Position numbers and translations under genes: made by a program | Assembly (NCBI GenBank): GCA_032251455.1 | Contig: JAVVEG010000002.1 | Span: 124,001-188,000, forward strand | Origin: JAVVEG01 sp032251455 | GTDB taxonomy: Bacteria; Pseudomonadota; Gammaproteobacteria; Pseudomonadales; Pseudohongiellaceae | DNA length: 64,000 nt | Direction of reading: 5' to 3' | Part shown: one piece after another, positions 44,639 to 52,821 of the stretch | Numbering within the stretch: position 1 is the stretch's first letter | Layout of the letters: every line of letters starts with the position of its first letter | Notes under the pieces: model-generated | What the model was told of the DNA's origin: nothing | Seen by the model: the letters and a program-made list of their open reading frames with translations, nothing else | Database searches by the model: none

Positions 44639-44838
44639 AAAGAAGAACAAAAATGTCAGATATATCATTGTTGGGTCAGGTTTTTATCCTGCCCCTGGTG
44701 CTCAGTGGCTGCCTGGGTGTGGTTGCAGGGAGTGCAGTGGACGTGACTCTGGAGGTCGCCAAGGTACCATTCAAGGTGGCTGGAGCGATAGTGGATGTTG
44801 CCGTTCCCGATGACCGGAAGGAAGAGAAAGAACAATGA
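44635..44838 (+). CDS. Small lipoprotein of unknown function
   Basis: 67 residues with a clear lipoprotein signal (lipobox L-S-G-C). The mature part is about 43 residues: G-V-V-A-G-S-A-V-D-V-T-L-E-V-A-K-V, then a Lys/Glu-rich end. Similar Val/Ala-Asp-Val small lipoproteins are widespread in gammaproteobacteria without known role. It overlaps both neighbours by 4 nt (ATGA at each junction), so its synthesis is tied to the patatin and thioesterase genes. Confidence 0.85.
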   Translation: MKRRTKMSDISLLGQVFILPLVLSGCLGVVAGSAVDVTLEVAKVPFKVAGAIVDVAVPDDRKEEKEQ

Positions 44839-45248
44839 ATCCGGAACAGTATCAAGCTCCGCAGGGTTACCAGCATTGGGATGGTGATAATTTCGAAGAC
44901 CTTATCGGTCCGTTCTTTTTCAGGATGGCAGGAGATATTGCCGAAACGGTTTTTCGGGTACAGACGAAAAACTGCAATGGACAAAATATTGTTCATGGTG
45001 GGGCACTGATGACCTTTGCCGATTATACCTTATGTATAGCTGCGACACAGGGAGGAAAGGAGCCTGTTGTCACTGTCACTTGCAATAATGAATTCATCGG
45101 AGCAGCAAATGAGGGTGACCTGGTCCGGGGCAGGGGTGAGGTGATTCGCCGAGGTGGTTCGCTGATATTCACCCGGGTAGTGTTGACAGTCAATGAAGCA
45201 ACCGTGCTGACAGCCAGTGCGGTGGTCAAGCGGTTGCGCAAGCCCTAG
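44835..45248 (+). CDS. PaaI-type hotdog thioesterase
   Basis: 137 residues with the hotdog motif N-I-V-H-G-G-A-L-M-T-F-A-D (HGG-x-hydrophobic-x-x-x-D), typical of acyl-CoA thioesterases of the PaaI/YdiI kind. Last gene of the LysR-patatin-lipoprotein-thioesterase run. The patatin could release fatty acids and this enzyme free CoA (inference). Confidence 0.9.
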   Translation: MNPEQYQAPQGYQHWDGDNFEDLIGPFFFRMAGDIAETVFRVQTKNCNGQNIVHGGALMTFADYTLCIAATQGGKEPVVTVTCNNEFIGAANEGDLVRGRGEVIRRGGSLIFTRVVLTVNEATVLTASAVVKRLRKP

Positions 45249-45273
45249 TCAGAGATAGCTCATTCAAAGATTA

Positions 45274-46290
45274 TTAGAGTCCATAAACACGAGCCGCTGT
45301 GCCATAGAACAGGGCCTGTTTCTCACTCTCACTGAAATCGGCAACCATCTTCTTGAAACCATTCCAGACGACATGATAGGGCAGGGACAGTTTGTCGACA
45401 GGGAAGTTGCTTTCGAACATGCATCGCTCTGGCCCAAAGCATTCAAGGGTGTGCAGGTAGTAACGTTTTTGCCGCTGTACAAATTCATCAGAACCTGGTG
45501 GAGCCGTAGCTTTGTCCCAGCCAAACCCGTTATCCGGCATGGCCAGCCCGCCCAGTTTGGCGTAGACATTCGGGCATTTGGCCAGTTGCGCGATATCTTC
45601 CCGCCAGCGCGTAAAGATGGCATCCCCTGCGCCGCGGTAGTTACCAACACCAAGTGGCGTACCGAAGTGATCCAGCACCATGGTGGTTTCAGGGACAGCC
45701 TGTGCCAGTTCCAGAAAATCCTCATTCTGATGATGGTAGTGCCAGGTATCATAGACCAGGCCTTGAGAGCCCAGTAAACGCAATCCTGCCCGAAAATCTT
45801 CCCGGCCATACAGATAGGAAGGAGCTCGCCCTGGTATCAGGAGTTGTTCGGGATTTTTATCCCTGGCCCCTGCGTGACGAATACCCTTGAACAAGGGGCC
45901 AGCGAGTTGACGATGGGCATCGAGGACGGCTTGCAATGTGTCAGGGTTCTTGCCCAGGGTCAGATCCGCGTGGGCGACAATGCCACTGATTTCAGCCTTG
46001 CCCTTGCCCTGACTTGCTCTGGCCAGGGCTGCAATGCACTCGGTTTCCCCCAGGGGCTGCATAGCTGCTGCTGCCTCTTTTCGATAAAAGGCATGGCATT
46101 CGACAAAGACAGTTTTGACGATATTGTGCCCGGAGCCGGTGTCGGCCCATAAATCTTCCAGCATGTAGTCGCGCTGGAAGCGATTTCTCCACAAATGGTG
46201 ATGAGGGTCTATGATCGGTCGCTGTGGGTCGATGATTGGCTCATTGACCAATGCCAGCCATTCATCACTGCCAGGAGTAAAGGTGCTCAT
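45274..46290 (-). CDS. Amidohydrolase family (amidohydrolase 2) metal-dependent hydrolase
   Basis: 338 residues. The N-terminal metal motif is I-I-D-P-H-H-H-L-W; a second His lies in V-L-D-H-F-G-T-P, and the C-terminal segment E-S-N-F-P-V-D fits TIM-barrel hydrolases/decarboxylases that open lactones or decarboxylate aromatics. Substrate unknown. It converges with the thioesterase gene. Its promoter region (46291-46449) ends at the first mobile element. Confidence 0.88.
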   Translation of the reverse strand: MSTFTPGSDEWLALVNEPIIDPQRPIIDPHHHLWRNRFQRDYMLEDLWADTGSGHNIVKTVFVECHAFYRKEAAAAMQPLGETECIAALARASQGKGKAEISGIVAHADLTLGKNPDTLQAVLDAHRQLAGPLFKGIRHAGARDKNPEQLLIPGRAPSYLYGREDFRAGLRLLGSQGLVYDTWHYHHQNEDFLELAQAVPETTMVLDHFGTPLGVGNYRGAGDAIFTRWREDIAQLAKCPNVYAKLGGLAMPDNGFGWDKATAPPGSDEFVQRQKRYYLHTLECFGPERCMFESNFPVDKLSLPYHVVWNGFKKMVADFSESEKQALFYGTAARVYGL

Positions 46291-46449
46291 GTGTCAGGTC
46301 TCTTTTTCGTTCGCATTACGTTAGCAGACCTGCTCATGAAAGTGAATGTGCATGTGTGGGTCCATAGTGTAGTATTGGCAGCGACGCCCCTGGATACTTT
46401 CTGCAGTTGGCTGCAGTTGCTGGCCGGGGATGTCAATAATATAAACAAG
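46291..46449. other. Intergenic stretch between the amidohydrolase gene and the first 264-bp element
   Basis: 159 nt without a coding region that can be supported. The right end is AT-rich (TATTATTGACAT on the minus strand) and could have been a promoter. The mobile element is inserted at the CAAG 4-mer at 46446-46449. Confidence 0.5.
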
Positions 46450-46713
46450 GGAACCTCTGAATAAGTCTATGGTCACTCTGCGGGAGTCTGGCGCGCACTG
46501 CTGCAAGGCGTCGTGCGCCGGCAATGGCCGTAGCCCTTGGCAAGCACGACAACGCGGCAGCAGTGCGCGCCAGGCCCCGCCCGAAGGGGTCTTCAGCCGA
46601 TTCCGCTCTCTTCGTTGCACTTTCTTGACAGGCCGACGCATGCCTGCGAAAGTGCGCCTCGATAGCGGAATCGGCTGAAGACCAGAGTGATCATAGACTT
46701 ATTCAGAGGTTCC
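46450..46713 (+). mobile_element. 264-bp MITE-like element, copy 1
   Basis: Begins GGAACCTCTGAATAAGTCTA and ends with its inverted complement; the terminal repeats span about 31 nt with one mismatch. The 4-bp target duplication CAAG lies at 46446-46449 and 46714-46717. A second copy at 52391-52654 differs at only two positions, in inverted orientation. The interior has two long hairpins: 15-bp perfect arms 46490-46504/46557-46571 and 20-bp perfect arms 46588-46607/46664-46683. Open frames inside follow the palindromes and are not credible genes. The TIR style and 4-bp duplication suggest mobilisation by an IS5-type transposase in trans (inference). It ends 25 nt before the symporter ATG. Confidence 0.92.
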
Positions 46714-46738
46714 CAAGAAGAAGCCAGAGGGGGGCTTT

Positions 46739-48262
46739 ATGTTGGTATCCACGCTTGTGATTCTGGCTTATCTGACCTTTTTTACGGTATTTGGTTTTTA
46801 TCTGAACCGCAGCAATCGCAACTCGAATGACTGGGCGCTTGGTGGCGGTTCGATGGGCATATGGATGCTGGCTGCCGGTGTGGCCGGGACCCGGATAGGT
46901 GGGGCTGGAACCTACGGTGTTGCTGGCGATGTGATGATGACGGGGCTGGGCAATCTTTGGTACAGCATCAATTCCATGACCGCCCTGGCCTTGGTTGGTC
47001 TGTTTTTTGCCGTGCCCTATCGTCGCCTTCGATTGACCAGTGTCGGACAGATTTTTGACCGTCGTTTCGAATCCAGGCGGTGCCAGTGGCTGACCAGCCT
47101 GTGTGTACAGACAGAATACATGGTCATCAATGTCATCGAGCCCTTTGTCATTGGCTCTATCGTGACTGGTGTGACCGGTTTGCCATTTCATTATTCCGTA
47201 TTCATCGGCGGCTTTGTCATCGTGGCCTTTACCGTGACCGGTGGACTCAAGGGAACAGCCATTACCAATATCATTCACTGCACGGTGATCATCTTCGGTT
47301 TGCTGCTGGTCGGCATGGTTGCGATGCAGGATATGGGCGGCTGGGATGCCACCATGAGTCGTGCCGATGAAGCCCTGGCATTGGCAGGAAAGGATCAGGC
47401 CAGTTGGTGGAGTTTTACTGGCATTGGCTGGATTACCATCATTGCCCTGTTCTTTTCAGCCACCCTGCATACCCCGGCTGCTTCGGTATATGCCAATTAT
47501 TCTGCGTCTGCGGCCAAGGAAAGTTATCTGATACCCGGGTTTCTGCTGGCGGGCCTGCTGGCCGCCATCATGCCCTTGCTGGCTGGCTTTATCGGCCTGG
47601 AAGCCATGGCACGGTACGGCGCTGAAAGCGGGCTCTCAAGCTACCGTAATATCACCCAACTGGCCACCGATACCGGGCCTGTCATCGGCGGCATCGCCCT
47701 GGCCGCCGTGCTGGGTGCGCTGATCTCCTCGGGAGCCCCTATCCTGCTTGGTACAGCCACCATGTTTGTCAATGACTGGGTGCCGGGCTCCAAGCATTTC
47801 CCGACAGAGAAAAAGCTGAAAGCCTACAAATTGTCGGCAGCGTTGTTTGGCACTGTGGCAACAATAATTGCCTGGCAGGCGAACATCAGTTCCGTATTGC
47901 AGTTGCTGTTGCTGGGATTTGCCATGGTTGTGCCACCTGCCATTGCCATCACCTATATGTTCTATTGGCGAAAAACCAGTGAAATAGCCGCGTTCTACGG
48001 CATTCTTGCCGGCTATGCCGGAGGCTTGCTGCACTGGCTGCTGAATACCCTGTTTGCTGATGCCAGCAATGCGGCGGTTGGTGGATTTGCCCAGTACTGG
48101 TATGAATTGCAAACCGGGCTGGGTGAGTGGAGTGATCCCACCTTTTCGGCAACTTTGGTGCCCCTGGTCCTGATTCCGATTCTGGTGAAACTGTTTCCGG
48201 ATACAGGGGAAACCCCATTGGCAGAAAAATTCTATCTGGATCTGAAAACCAAAATGGCGTGA
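46739..48262 (+). CDS. Sodium:solute symporter (SSS family)
   Basis: 507-residue integral membrane transporter with about 13 helices, beginning with the SSS-like first helix and S-N-D-W-A-L-G-G-G. The sodium-site region G-V-A-G-T-R-I-G-G-A-G-T is recognisable. Solute unknown. A very strong Shine-Dalgarno (AGAGGGGGG) precedes the ATG. The mobile element lies immediately upstream, so the transcript leader either starts in or runs through it. The channel gene follows after 28 nt. Confidence 0.9.
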   Translation: MLVSTLVILAYLTFFTVFGFYLNRSNRNSNDWALGGGSMGIWMLAAGVAGTRIGGAGTYGVAGDVMMTGLGNLWYSINSMTALALVGLFFAVPYRRLRLTSVGQIFDRRFESRRCQWLTSLCVQTEYMVINVIEPFVIGSIVTGVTGLPFHYSVFIGGFVIVAFTVTGGLKGTAITNIIHCTVIIFGLLLVGMVAMQDMGGWDATMSRADEALALAGKDQASWWSFTGIGWITIIALFFSATLHTPAASVYANYSASAAKESYLIPGFLLAGLLAAIMPLLAGFIGLEAMARYGAESGLSSYRNITQLATDTGPVIGGIALAAVLGALISSGAPILLGTATMFVNDWVPGSKHFPTEKKLKAYKLSAALFGTVATIIAWQANISSVLQLLLLGFAMVVPPAIAITYMFYWRKTSEIAAFYGILAGYAGGLLHWLLNTLFADASNAAVGGFAQYWYELQTGLGEWSDPTFSATLVPLVLIPILVKLFPDTGETPLAEKFYLDLKTKMA

Positions 48263-48290
48263 GCAGCGGTTTTGCCATGTGGAGAGAAAC

Positions 48291-50237
48291 ATGTTCAAGC
48301 TGCCGTTTACTGATCGGGTCAAATTCTTCATAGAGAGGCAGTTTGTCAAAGGGGCTGCTTACCAGCTATTGCTGGTGGTGGCACTGGTTGGGTTGATTTC
48401 TCTGACAGGTGGTTTGCTGGTGCTGAGTACCGGTGCCCCTCTGGATCACCTCGGCAGTGCGGTCTGGTGGGCCTTTCTCCGGCTCACGGACCCGGGTTAT
48501 CTGGGCGATGATGAGGGTGCCTGGCGCCGGATCATTTCAACCTGGCTGACGATAAGTGGCTATGTGGTTTTCATGGGCACCCTGGTGGCCATCATGACCC
48601 GTTGGCTGATTGCTATCATGAACCGGCTCGAAAAAGGCCTGACCCCGGTTTCACTGCGCAACCATGTGGTTATCCTTGGCTGGAACAATCGGACCGTGCC
48701 GCTGTTGCGGGAGTTGCTGAAATCAGTCAACAGGATGCGGCGGTTCTTGCTGGAACATGATGCCCGGTATCTGCGCCTGGTGGTGCTGACTGAAAATGTC
48801 TCCACTCAACAGGTAATGCTGTTGACCCAGGACAAGGGGATTGGTCGGCGCAGCAAGGACATCATCCTGCGCAGTGGCACCGCCCTGCAACCGGAGGCCT
48901 TGTTGCGGGCGGCGTGCCTGAATGCAGCAGTTATCATCATTCCCAGTGAATCACATGGTCCACAGAGCCTGGTCACCTCTGATGTGGAAACCATCAAGGC
49001 GCTGCTCTCCATCGCCGCGCAGGCTAAGGCAATGCAGGTCAGTTTGCCGCTGGCTGTGGTTGAAATTGAGGACGTGCGCAAACTACCGGTTGTGCAGCGC
49101 GCCTACCCTGGACCACTGGAAGTGGTGGCGGGTGATTCGACGATAAGCCGTCTGATGGCGCAGAACATTCTCCATCCCGGCCTGTCCGAATTCTATGAGG
49201 AATTGCTGACCGGGCACGCTGGCAATGAATTGTATCTCAGGTCCGCCGAAGCGTTTGCCGGCAAGACTCTGGCTGAGGTTGCGGCAGTGTGTCCCGATGC
49301 GATTCTGTGCGGATTGCTGCAACACGATGGCCAGCAATGGCATGCCCGTCTCAATCAGCCTTCAGCAACCGTTCTGACCTCAGAGGATAAATTGGTGCTC
49401 ATGGCTCCCAGTTATGAGAAAAGTGAGCCGAAGCCTGGCGTGCCGCTGTTGCCGCTGATTGAGCGCAATGAACTGCATGATCGGGTTGTGGACGGAAAGA
49501 CACGAGCACACAAGCTGCTTATATTGGGCTGGAGCCGGAGAGTCCCGGCCTTGGTCACCGAGTTGGCCAGTTATCCGGGGCAGGAGTTTGAGGTGGATCT
49601 GGTATCCGTGTTTCCAGCGCTAAGCAGGGCCGATGAAATCAGGCGCTATGCAGAGTCCACGCAGAGGGTGAATTGCCGCCATATTGAAGCGGATTATATG
49701 GTGGAAGGTGAATTGCGCAGCCTGGAGCCCAGCCACTACGACAGTATTCTGCTGCTCAGCAGTGACCTGCTTGGCTCCGGTGAAGAAGCCGATGCCAGGG
49801 CCATTGTAGGCTATCTGGTATTGGACGATATTCTGCAGGACCAGCACAGGCGCCCGCAGATACTGCTTGAGTTGAGCGATCCCGCCAATGAAACACTGGT
49901 CGTGAGAAATAACAGCGAGACCCTCATCAGCCCTCTGATACTGAGTCATTTACTGTCACAGATAGCCTTGCGCAGGGAATTGCGGCTGGTCTATGACGAA
50001 TTGTTTACTGCCTCAGGCGCAGAAATTCTGTTTCTTGCCCAGGAAAGTCTTGCGCTTGGTGAAAATCCCAGTTTTCGCACACTGGAAGAACTTGCTGCCG
50101 GTCAGGGGGATACGGCATTGGGTATTTACCGGGCCAGTCCTGATACTGAGGGGCGCCGGTTGCAATTGAATCCGCCCAGGGGGCTTGCGCTGGAGTTGCA
50201 GTCAGGTGATCAACTGGTGGTATTGTCCACTCTCTGA
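48291..50237 (+). CDS. CASTOR/POLLUX-like ion channel with tandem RCK domains
   Basis: 648 residues. N-terminal transmembrane helix (about 22-45), a pore-like segment W-W-A-F-L-R-L-T-D-P-G-Y-L-G (no T-V-G-Y-G potassium filter), a second helix (about 85-107), then two Rossmann/RCK-like units starting near V-V-I-L-G-W-N-N and L-L-I-L-G-W-S-R. This order matches the plant CASTOR/POLLUX/DMI1 channels and their bacterial relatives. A GTG 12 nt upstream is less likely because GGAGAG precedes ATG 48291. Probably cotranscribed with the symporter. Ion selectivity cannot be read from sequence. Confidence 0.85.
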   Translation: MFKLPFTDRVKFFIERQFVKGAAYQLLLVVALVGLISLTGGLLVLSTGAPLDHLGSAVWWAFLRLTDPGYLGDDEGAWRRIISTWLTISGYVVFMGTLVAIMTRWLIAIMNRLEKGLTPVSLRNHVVILGWNNRTVPLLRELLKSVNRMRRFLLEHDARYLRLVVLTENVSTQQVMLLTQDKGIGRRSKDIILRSGTALQPEALLRAACLNAAVIIIPSESHGPQSLVTSDVETIKALLSIAAQAKAMQVSLPLAVVEIEDVRKLPVVQRAYPGPLEVVAGDSTISRLMAQNILHPGLSEFYEELLTGHAGNELYLRSAEAFAGKTLAEVAAVCPDAILCGLLQHDGQQWHARLNQPSATVLTSEDKLVLMAPSYEKSEPKPGVPLLPLIERNELHDRVVDGKTRAHKLLILGWSRRVPALVTELASYPGQEFEVDLVSVFPALSRADEIRRYAESTQRVNCRHIEADYMVEGELRSLEPSHYDSILLLSSDLLGSGEEADARAIVGYLVLDDILQDQHRRPQILLELSDPANETLVVRNNSETLISPLILSHLLSQIALRRELRLVYDELFTASGAEILFLAQESLALGENPSFRTLEELAAGQGDTALGIYRASPDTEGRRLQLNPPRGLALELQSGDQLVVLSTL

Positions 50238-50249
50238 GTTTGGCGCAGC

Positions 50250-50522
50250 TTAATACCAGTACTCACGTCTGGGTTTGATGGGTGCCAGCAGGAAGTAGAA
50301 AATCCAGGCAAACCAGGACAGGAAGATAATGGCCAGAATCCATGCAGTCTTCTCTGCTCCTGTGGTTTTTTCTGAACTCAGAATCAGCAGGATTGGCAGT
50401 GCCCAGATAAACAGGCAGGCCAGAACCACAAGCAATGCCAACCCGGCCCCCAGCACTGGCATGGCCAGCAGGAAAGCAAAGGCGGCAAGCAGTATCCAGA
50501 TCAGGGTTTGCAGACTGTTCAT
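50250..50522 (-). CDS. Small two-helix membrane protein with PLDc_N-like C-terminus
   Basis: 90 residues from ATG 50522: a long N-terminal hydrophobic stretch (about 8-48) and a second helix with A-E-K-T-A-W-I-L-A-I-I-F-L-S-W, resembling the phospholipase D N-terminal membrane segment family. No function known. The ATG lacks a nearby ribosome-binding site. A perfect AGGAGG on the minus strand (50561-50556) lies 6 nt before an in-frame ATT at 50549, which would add nine residues. Convergent with the channel gene, 12 nt apart. Confidence 0.7.
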   Translation of the reverse strand: MNSLQTLIWILLAAFAFLLAMPVLGAGLALLVVLACLFIWALPILLILSSEKTTGAEKTAWILAIIFLSWFAWIFYFLLAPIKPRREYWY

Positions 50523-50807
50523 AAAGTATCGATGCTCATGCTGTTGAATGGGTTTCCTCCTCACACTTCAGGGATATAGCCAAAATCGTGCCAAACAGAT
50601 GGTGTAATTTTAAAGTTTTCAAAAAACTCTTTAGAAACATGAGGCTGGCATGATTTTATCGATGAGATTTCCTCCCCCCTTTAACCGGACCATGGTGAAA
50701 AAAACCAGATTTTGGGTATTTCCACCATAATCAGCGGCAATGAGGTTTGAAGCACTTTTTCAGCAAAGTGGCCATCAATACATTCATCAATGCATTCAAC
50801 TGCAGAT
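50523..50807. other. AT-rich intergenic stretch, no gene seen
   Basis: 285 nt between the start of the small membrane protein and the stop of the ThDP enzyme (both minus). It includes A/T-rich runs (TTTTAAAGTTTTCAAAAAAC near 50612) that could hold the promoter of the small gene. No tRNA, strong terminator or convincing ORF was found. Confidence 0.5.
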
Positions 50808-52364
50808 TCAATAGCGCGCTTCAATCAGGAAAGGCCCTGGCTCCCTGACTGCCTTCTCCAGCAAGGCGCAGAGTTCCTCGGCAGTTTCAGCGATTGCGGC
50901 GGGGACGCCAAAGCCTTGTGCTATCTGTGCCCAATTTAGATCAGGGTTGCCGATATTGAACAGGCTTGCTGCTATGGCGCCGGTTTCAGTGACGCCCAGA
51001 CGGGCATATTCGACATTCAGAATATTGTAGCTGCGGTTGGCAAAAATGACCGTGGTCACATTGAGCTGTTCTCGCGCTTGTGTCCACAGGCATTGCAGGG
51101 TATAGGCCGCACCGCCATCACCCAGCAGGGCTAGAACAGGCCGGTCCGGGCAGGCGAGGGCAGCGCCCGTGGCAACGGGTCCACCCTGGCCTATCGAGCC
51201 CCCGGTCAGGCTTAACCAGGTATGGGCTGCAGCACTTTGACAAAGTGTATGCGCAGCATTGCCAGGCCCTGAATCGGTAGCCACGATGGCGTTTTCAGGC
51301 AGACAGCTGGCAATTGCCTGAATCAGGGTGCGGGTATTCAGTGCACCACTGGGAGGGCTTAGATGCCCGTGCTCAAATACCGGGTAGTCCGTATTGCTCG
51401 CACCCAGTGTCTGCGCCAGGGCCTCCAGGGCCTTGACTGCATCTTGCTCAATTCTGGCCAGGGTGTGTACCTGGCAGCCTGAGGGTACCAGTCGGCTGGG
51501 AGTGGTCTGATAGGCAAAGAAACTGGCCGGGGTCTGGGCACCAACCAGAATCAGATGCTGCACGCCCTGGAAACTGTCCAGTATCTGCTCCGGGAAATAG
51601 GGCATGCGTTCAACCAGGGGAGACCCCGCACCACCATCGACACGCGCCGGAAAGGTTCCGGTCATAATTCGGCACGAGTCGATGCTGGCGCTGATGCGGG
51701 CTGCCAGGGTCAGGGCTTGCGGGGAAACAGCCTGATGCTCCAGGATCAGAATGGTCTTTTCATTGCGCCGCAGTACCTGGGCAATCAGATCGATGTGCTG
51801 GTCGTCAACCAGGCTGCGTTGGGGCAGAGAGTTGGGCTGGGCTGGTCCTGGAGACTCGCCCCAGGCCGCATCGGCCCCCATGATCAAGCTTGCTATCTGC
51901 CCCTGGGAACCGGGGGTGGCCCGCAGACTTGCCGTATAGGCTTCGGCACCATCCTGTGCCAGGGTCTGTTCGGTGCTGCAGGATTTGATCCAGCAGGAGT
52001 AGTTGCGGGCAAGCGTATCTATGTCAGAGGTCAATGGGGCATCGTAACCAATATGGAACTGTGGGTGATTGCCAATGATGTTGATGATCGGCGTGCCAGC
52101 CTTGCGTGCGTTATGCAGATTGGCGATGCCGTTGGCCAGGCCAGGTCCAAGGTGCAACAGGGTGGCAGCAGGCTTGCCGGTCATTCTGCCGTAACCATCT
52201 GCAGCACCCGTACAGACCCCTTCGAACAGAGCCAGCACCGAGCGCATTCTGGGAACCCGATCCAGAGCCTGTACCAGGTGCATTTCCGATGTGCCGGGGT
52301 TGGCGAGACACAGCTCAACGCCGCAGTCAACAAGGGTTTCGATCAGGGCTTGGGCACCATTCAT
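50808..52364 (-). CDS. Thiamine-diphosphate enzyme of the acetolactate synthase/benzoylformate decarboxylase type
   Basis: 518 residues. The catalytic Glu that activates ThDP is in L-F-E-G-V-C-T-G-A-A-D-G-Y-G-R-M, and the ThDP/Mg site is G-D-G-G-A-A-Y-T ending in F-A-N-R-S-Y-N. Length and absence of a nearby small subunit argue against anabolic acetolactate synthase; a 2-oxoacid decarboxylase or related C-C lyase is more likely. ATG at 52364 has GGAG 8 nt upstream. The second mobile element ends 26 nt upstream of this start. Confidence 0.87.
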   Translation of the reverse strand: MNGAQALIETLVDCGVELCLANPGTSEMHLVQALDRVPRMRSVLALFEGVCTGAADGYGRMTGKPAATLLHLGPGLANGIANLHNARKAGTPIINIIGNHPQFHIGYDAPLTSDIDTLARNYSCWIKSCSTEQTLAQDGAEAYTASLRATPGSQGQIASLIMGADAAWGESPGPAQPNSLPQRSLVDDQHIDLIAQVLRRNEKTILILEHQAVSPQALTLAARISASIDSCRIMTGTFPARVDGGAGSPLVERMPYFPEQILDSFQGVQHLILVGAQTPASFFAYQTTPSRLVPSGCQVHTLARIEQDAVKALEALAQTLGASNTDYPVFEHGHLSPPSGALNTRTLIQAIASCLPENAIVATDSGPGNAAHTLCQSAAAHTWLSLTGGSIGQGGPVATGAALACPDRPVLALLGDGGAAYTLQCLWTQAREQLNVTTVIFANRSYNILNVEYARLGVTETGAIAASLFNIGNPDLNWAQIAQGFGVPAAIAETAEELCALLEKAVREPGPFLIEARY

Positions 52365-52390
52365 CAATGTTTCTCCATAGTTAGAGCTAA

Positions 52391-52654
52391 GGAACCTCTG
52401 AATAAGTCTATGATCACTCTGGTCTTCAGCCGATTTCGCTATCGAGGCGCACTTTCGCAGGCATGCGTCGGCCTGTCAAGAAAGTGCAACGAAGAGAGCG
52501 GAATCGGCTGAAGACCCCTTCGGGCGGGGCCTGGCGCGCACTGCTGCCGCGTTGTCGTGCTTGCCAAGGGCTACGGCCATTGCCGGCGCACGACGCCTTG
52601 CAGCAGCGCGCGCCAGACTCCCGCAGAGTGACCATAGACTTATTCAGAGGTTCC
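52391..52654 (-). mobile_element. 264-bp MITE-like element, copy 2 (inverted)
   Basis: Reverse-complement copy of the element at 46450-46713, with two substitutions in 264 nt (one in the outer arm of each hairpin). Its 4-bp target duplication is CTAA (52387-52390 and 52655-52658), different from CAAG of copy 1, so each copy inserted separately. Seen from the ThDP gene, the element has the same orientation and almost the same distance to the start codon (26 nt) as copy 1 has to the symporter (25 nt). Open frames inside are not credible genes. Confidence 0.92.
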
Positions 52655-52759
52655 CTAAAGCTGCCGTATCATAGGTGCTTGCCATTGCTCGGGCAAGCCC
52701 ATGGGATATGAATAAGAATGTCAGAGAATAACATGGGGATAGAAATTTGATGCTGGCTA

Positions 52760-52795
52760 TTGAACTGGTTAAATTAACAGTGTATAAACATACAG
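52760..52795 (+). promoter_or_regulatory. Promoter with LexA-like box for the 110-aa gene
   Basis: TTGAAC (52760-52765) and TATAAA (52783-52788) have an ideal 17-nt spacing. GTGTATAAACATACAG (52780-52795) covers the -10 and differs from the LexA pattern CTG-N10-CAG by one base of the first triplet. It contains the inverted repeat TGTAT-AAAC-ATACA. This would be a classical SOS repression layout if LexA binds. Confidence 0.55.
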
Positions 52796-52821
52796 TATCA
52801 AATCAGTAAAGGAGCCTGAAA

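Noticed and set aside
46625..46653. TTGACA inside the element as an outward promoter
   Set aside because: At 17 nt spacing the -10 position reads GAAAGT, a poor match, and TTGACA lies in the loop side of a hairpin.
46469..46678. 69-codon frame inside the mobile element (also in copy 2) and the frame opposite it
   Set aside because: The sequence is dictated by inverted repeats; the two copies differ only by the two DNA substitutions, both changing the protein, and no ribosome-binding site is evident.
51555..52511. 318-codon plus-strand frame
   Set aside because: Antisense to the ThDP enzyme and running into the mobile element; no family similarity.
46446..52658. A composite transposon carrying the symporter-channel-ThDP module
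   Set aside because: The outer flanks are CAAG and CTAA, and each element has its own matching duplication, so the elements inserted independently rather than moving the interior as one unit.
52677..52698. GCTTGCC/GGCAAGC inverted repeat
   Set aside because: It has no T-tract on either strand and no clear relation to a promoter; it could be an operator but nothing supports this.
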